DNA of 6,422 bases from Coxiellaceae bacterium. Its GTDB lineage: Bacteria; Pseudomonadota; Gammaproteobacteria; Coxiellales; Coxiellaceae. Under the pieces are notes generated by a model. It did not search any database and was not told where the DNA came from. It saw only the letters and a list, made by a program, of their open reading frames with translations. The DNA lies in assembly GCA_003450655.1 (NCBI GenBank), contig DMFG01000113.1:1-6422 (forward strand), in the 5' to 3' direction. Shown here in pieces: positions 6,068 to 6,422 of the stretch. Positions within the stretch are counted from its first letter, which is position 1. Each line of letters opens with the position of its first letter. Made by a program: the position numbers and the translations under genes.

Positions 6068-6102
6068 ATCTTATCTAATCTTATCTTAAGATCTGCTATA
6101 AT
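6068..6102 (+). promoter_or_regulatory. Extended -10 promoter with upstream 9-bp direct repeat
   Basis: TATAAT at 6097-6102 is a perfect -10, preceded by TGC to form an extended -10. There is no good -35 at 16-18 bases. In its place are two copies of ATCTTATCT (6068-6076 and 6078-6086) with a 10-bp period, ending ten bases before the -10, where an activator would sit. An overlapping reading, TCTAAT-CTTAT-CTTAAG (6074-6090), fits the PmrA box with one mismatch but lies only six bases from the -10. Transcription would begin near 6109, 24 bases before ATG 6133. Confidence 0.6.
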
Positions 6103-6132
6103 AACTGATGGAGATAGTAATAGGGGGTAAAA

Positions 6133-6422
6133 ATGGCTAAGAAACCAGATCTATCTGATTTAACAAAGAAAATTGATATAGGTGGAATTGTTGATAACAT
6201 CAAGTCTATGGTAAATCCCGGTGGCGATACGCCGGACGTTGACCCTAATGATGCGTTAGGTATTAAAATTGCACAAATTAGCGTTAAAATTCAAGACCTT
6301 GTTTCAGCACAGGCAGAGCACACAAAATCTTTGTCAGAGATTAATAAATTGCTCAATGCGGCTTTTAAAGATCTTGAAGCTCTCAGGAAGCAGTGTTCTG
6401 ATTGTGAGGTGTGCGACTCAAG
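6133..6422 (+). CDS. Hypothetical small helical protein with CxxCxxC cluster, 3' end outside the window
   Basis: I do not recognise this protein. ATG 6133 follows a strong ribosome site, AGGGGG five bases upstream, and an in-frame TAG lies just before it, so the start is well supported. Ninety-six codons are visible without a stop. The N-terminus (MAKKPDLSDLTKKIDIGGIV) is charged and amphipathic. A Gly/Pro/Asp-rich linker (about 28-40) comes next, then a long predicted helix with heptad-like hydrophobics (about 41-87), then Cys88, Cys91 and Cys94 as CxxCxxC. Such a cluster could bind metal or form disulfides, but the rest is missing. No signal peptide or membrane helix is seen in the visible part. 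Its own promoter lies directly upstream, shared as a divergent region with the 195-residue protein gene. Confidence 0.85.
   Translation, partial: MAKKPDLSDLTKKIDIGGIVDNIKSMVNPGGDTPDVDPNDALGIKIAQISVKIQDLVSAQAEHTKSLSEINKLLNAAFKDLEALRKQCSDCEVCDS

Noticed and set aside
1..6422. CRISPR array, insertion sequence, tRNA or phage attachment site
   Set aside because: No spaced identical repeats, transposase, terminal inverted repeats with target duplication, or cloverleaf was seen anywhere in the window.

Overview
The window is AT-rich, gene-dense bacterial chromosome. Its style (a POT-family transporter, a bacterial phytochelatin synthase, several unrecognised helical proteins, and promoter motifs resembling PmrA boxes) suggests a gammaproteobacterium, perhaps host-associated and Legionella/Coxiella-like. 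This placement is inference: no rRNA, tRNA or marker gene is present to fix it.

Layout: (1) 1-1303, minus strand: 5' part of a large unrecognised gene that runs off the left edge, 434 codons visible without a stop. (2) 1304-1555: intergenic, with a PmrA-box-like direct repeat and an AT-rich inverted repeat. (3) 1556-2278, minus: an exported phytochelatin synthase-like papain-fold enzyme with intact Cys65-His178-Asp201-equivalent (Asp196) triad. (4) 2279-2601: a 323-bp divergent regulatory region. (5) 2602-3810, plus: a 402-residue unrecognised protein with an HELLH zinc-protease-type motif, preceded by a perfect PmrA-type direct repeat. (6) 3811-3921: a short gap with a strong palindrome of the TrpR operator shape. 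(7) 3922-5463, plus: a POT/PTR2-family transporter that has lost several residues normally needed for proton and peptide binding. (8) 5418-6005, minus: a 195-residue helical, basic protein whose 3' end overlaps the transporter gene tail to tail. (9) 6006-6132: divergent promoter region with an extended -10 and a 9-bp direct repeat. (10) 6133-right edge, plus: start of an unrecognised small helical protein with a CxxCxxC cluster.

There is no obvious operon: neighbouring genes are mostly divergent or convergent and each seems to have its own control region. The most interesting pattern is that the three unrecognised genes at 1-1303, 2602-3810 and 6133 onward each have a YTTAAK-N5-YTTAAK-like repeat upstream (one perfect, two with one mismatch), while I saw none before the two recognisable metabolic/transport genes. 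In Legionellales this motif marks PmrA-controlled Dot/Icm secretion genes and effectors, so the HELLH protein is a reasonable candidate secreted metalloprotease. The phytochelatin synthase and the transporter could both serve thiol or peptide nutrition, but nothing in the layout shows they act together.
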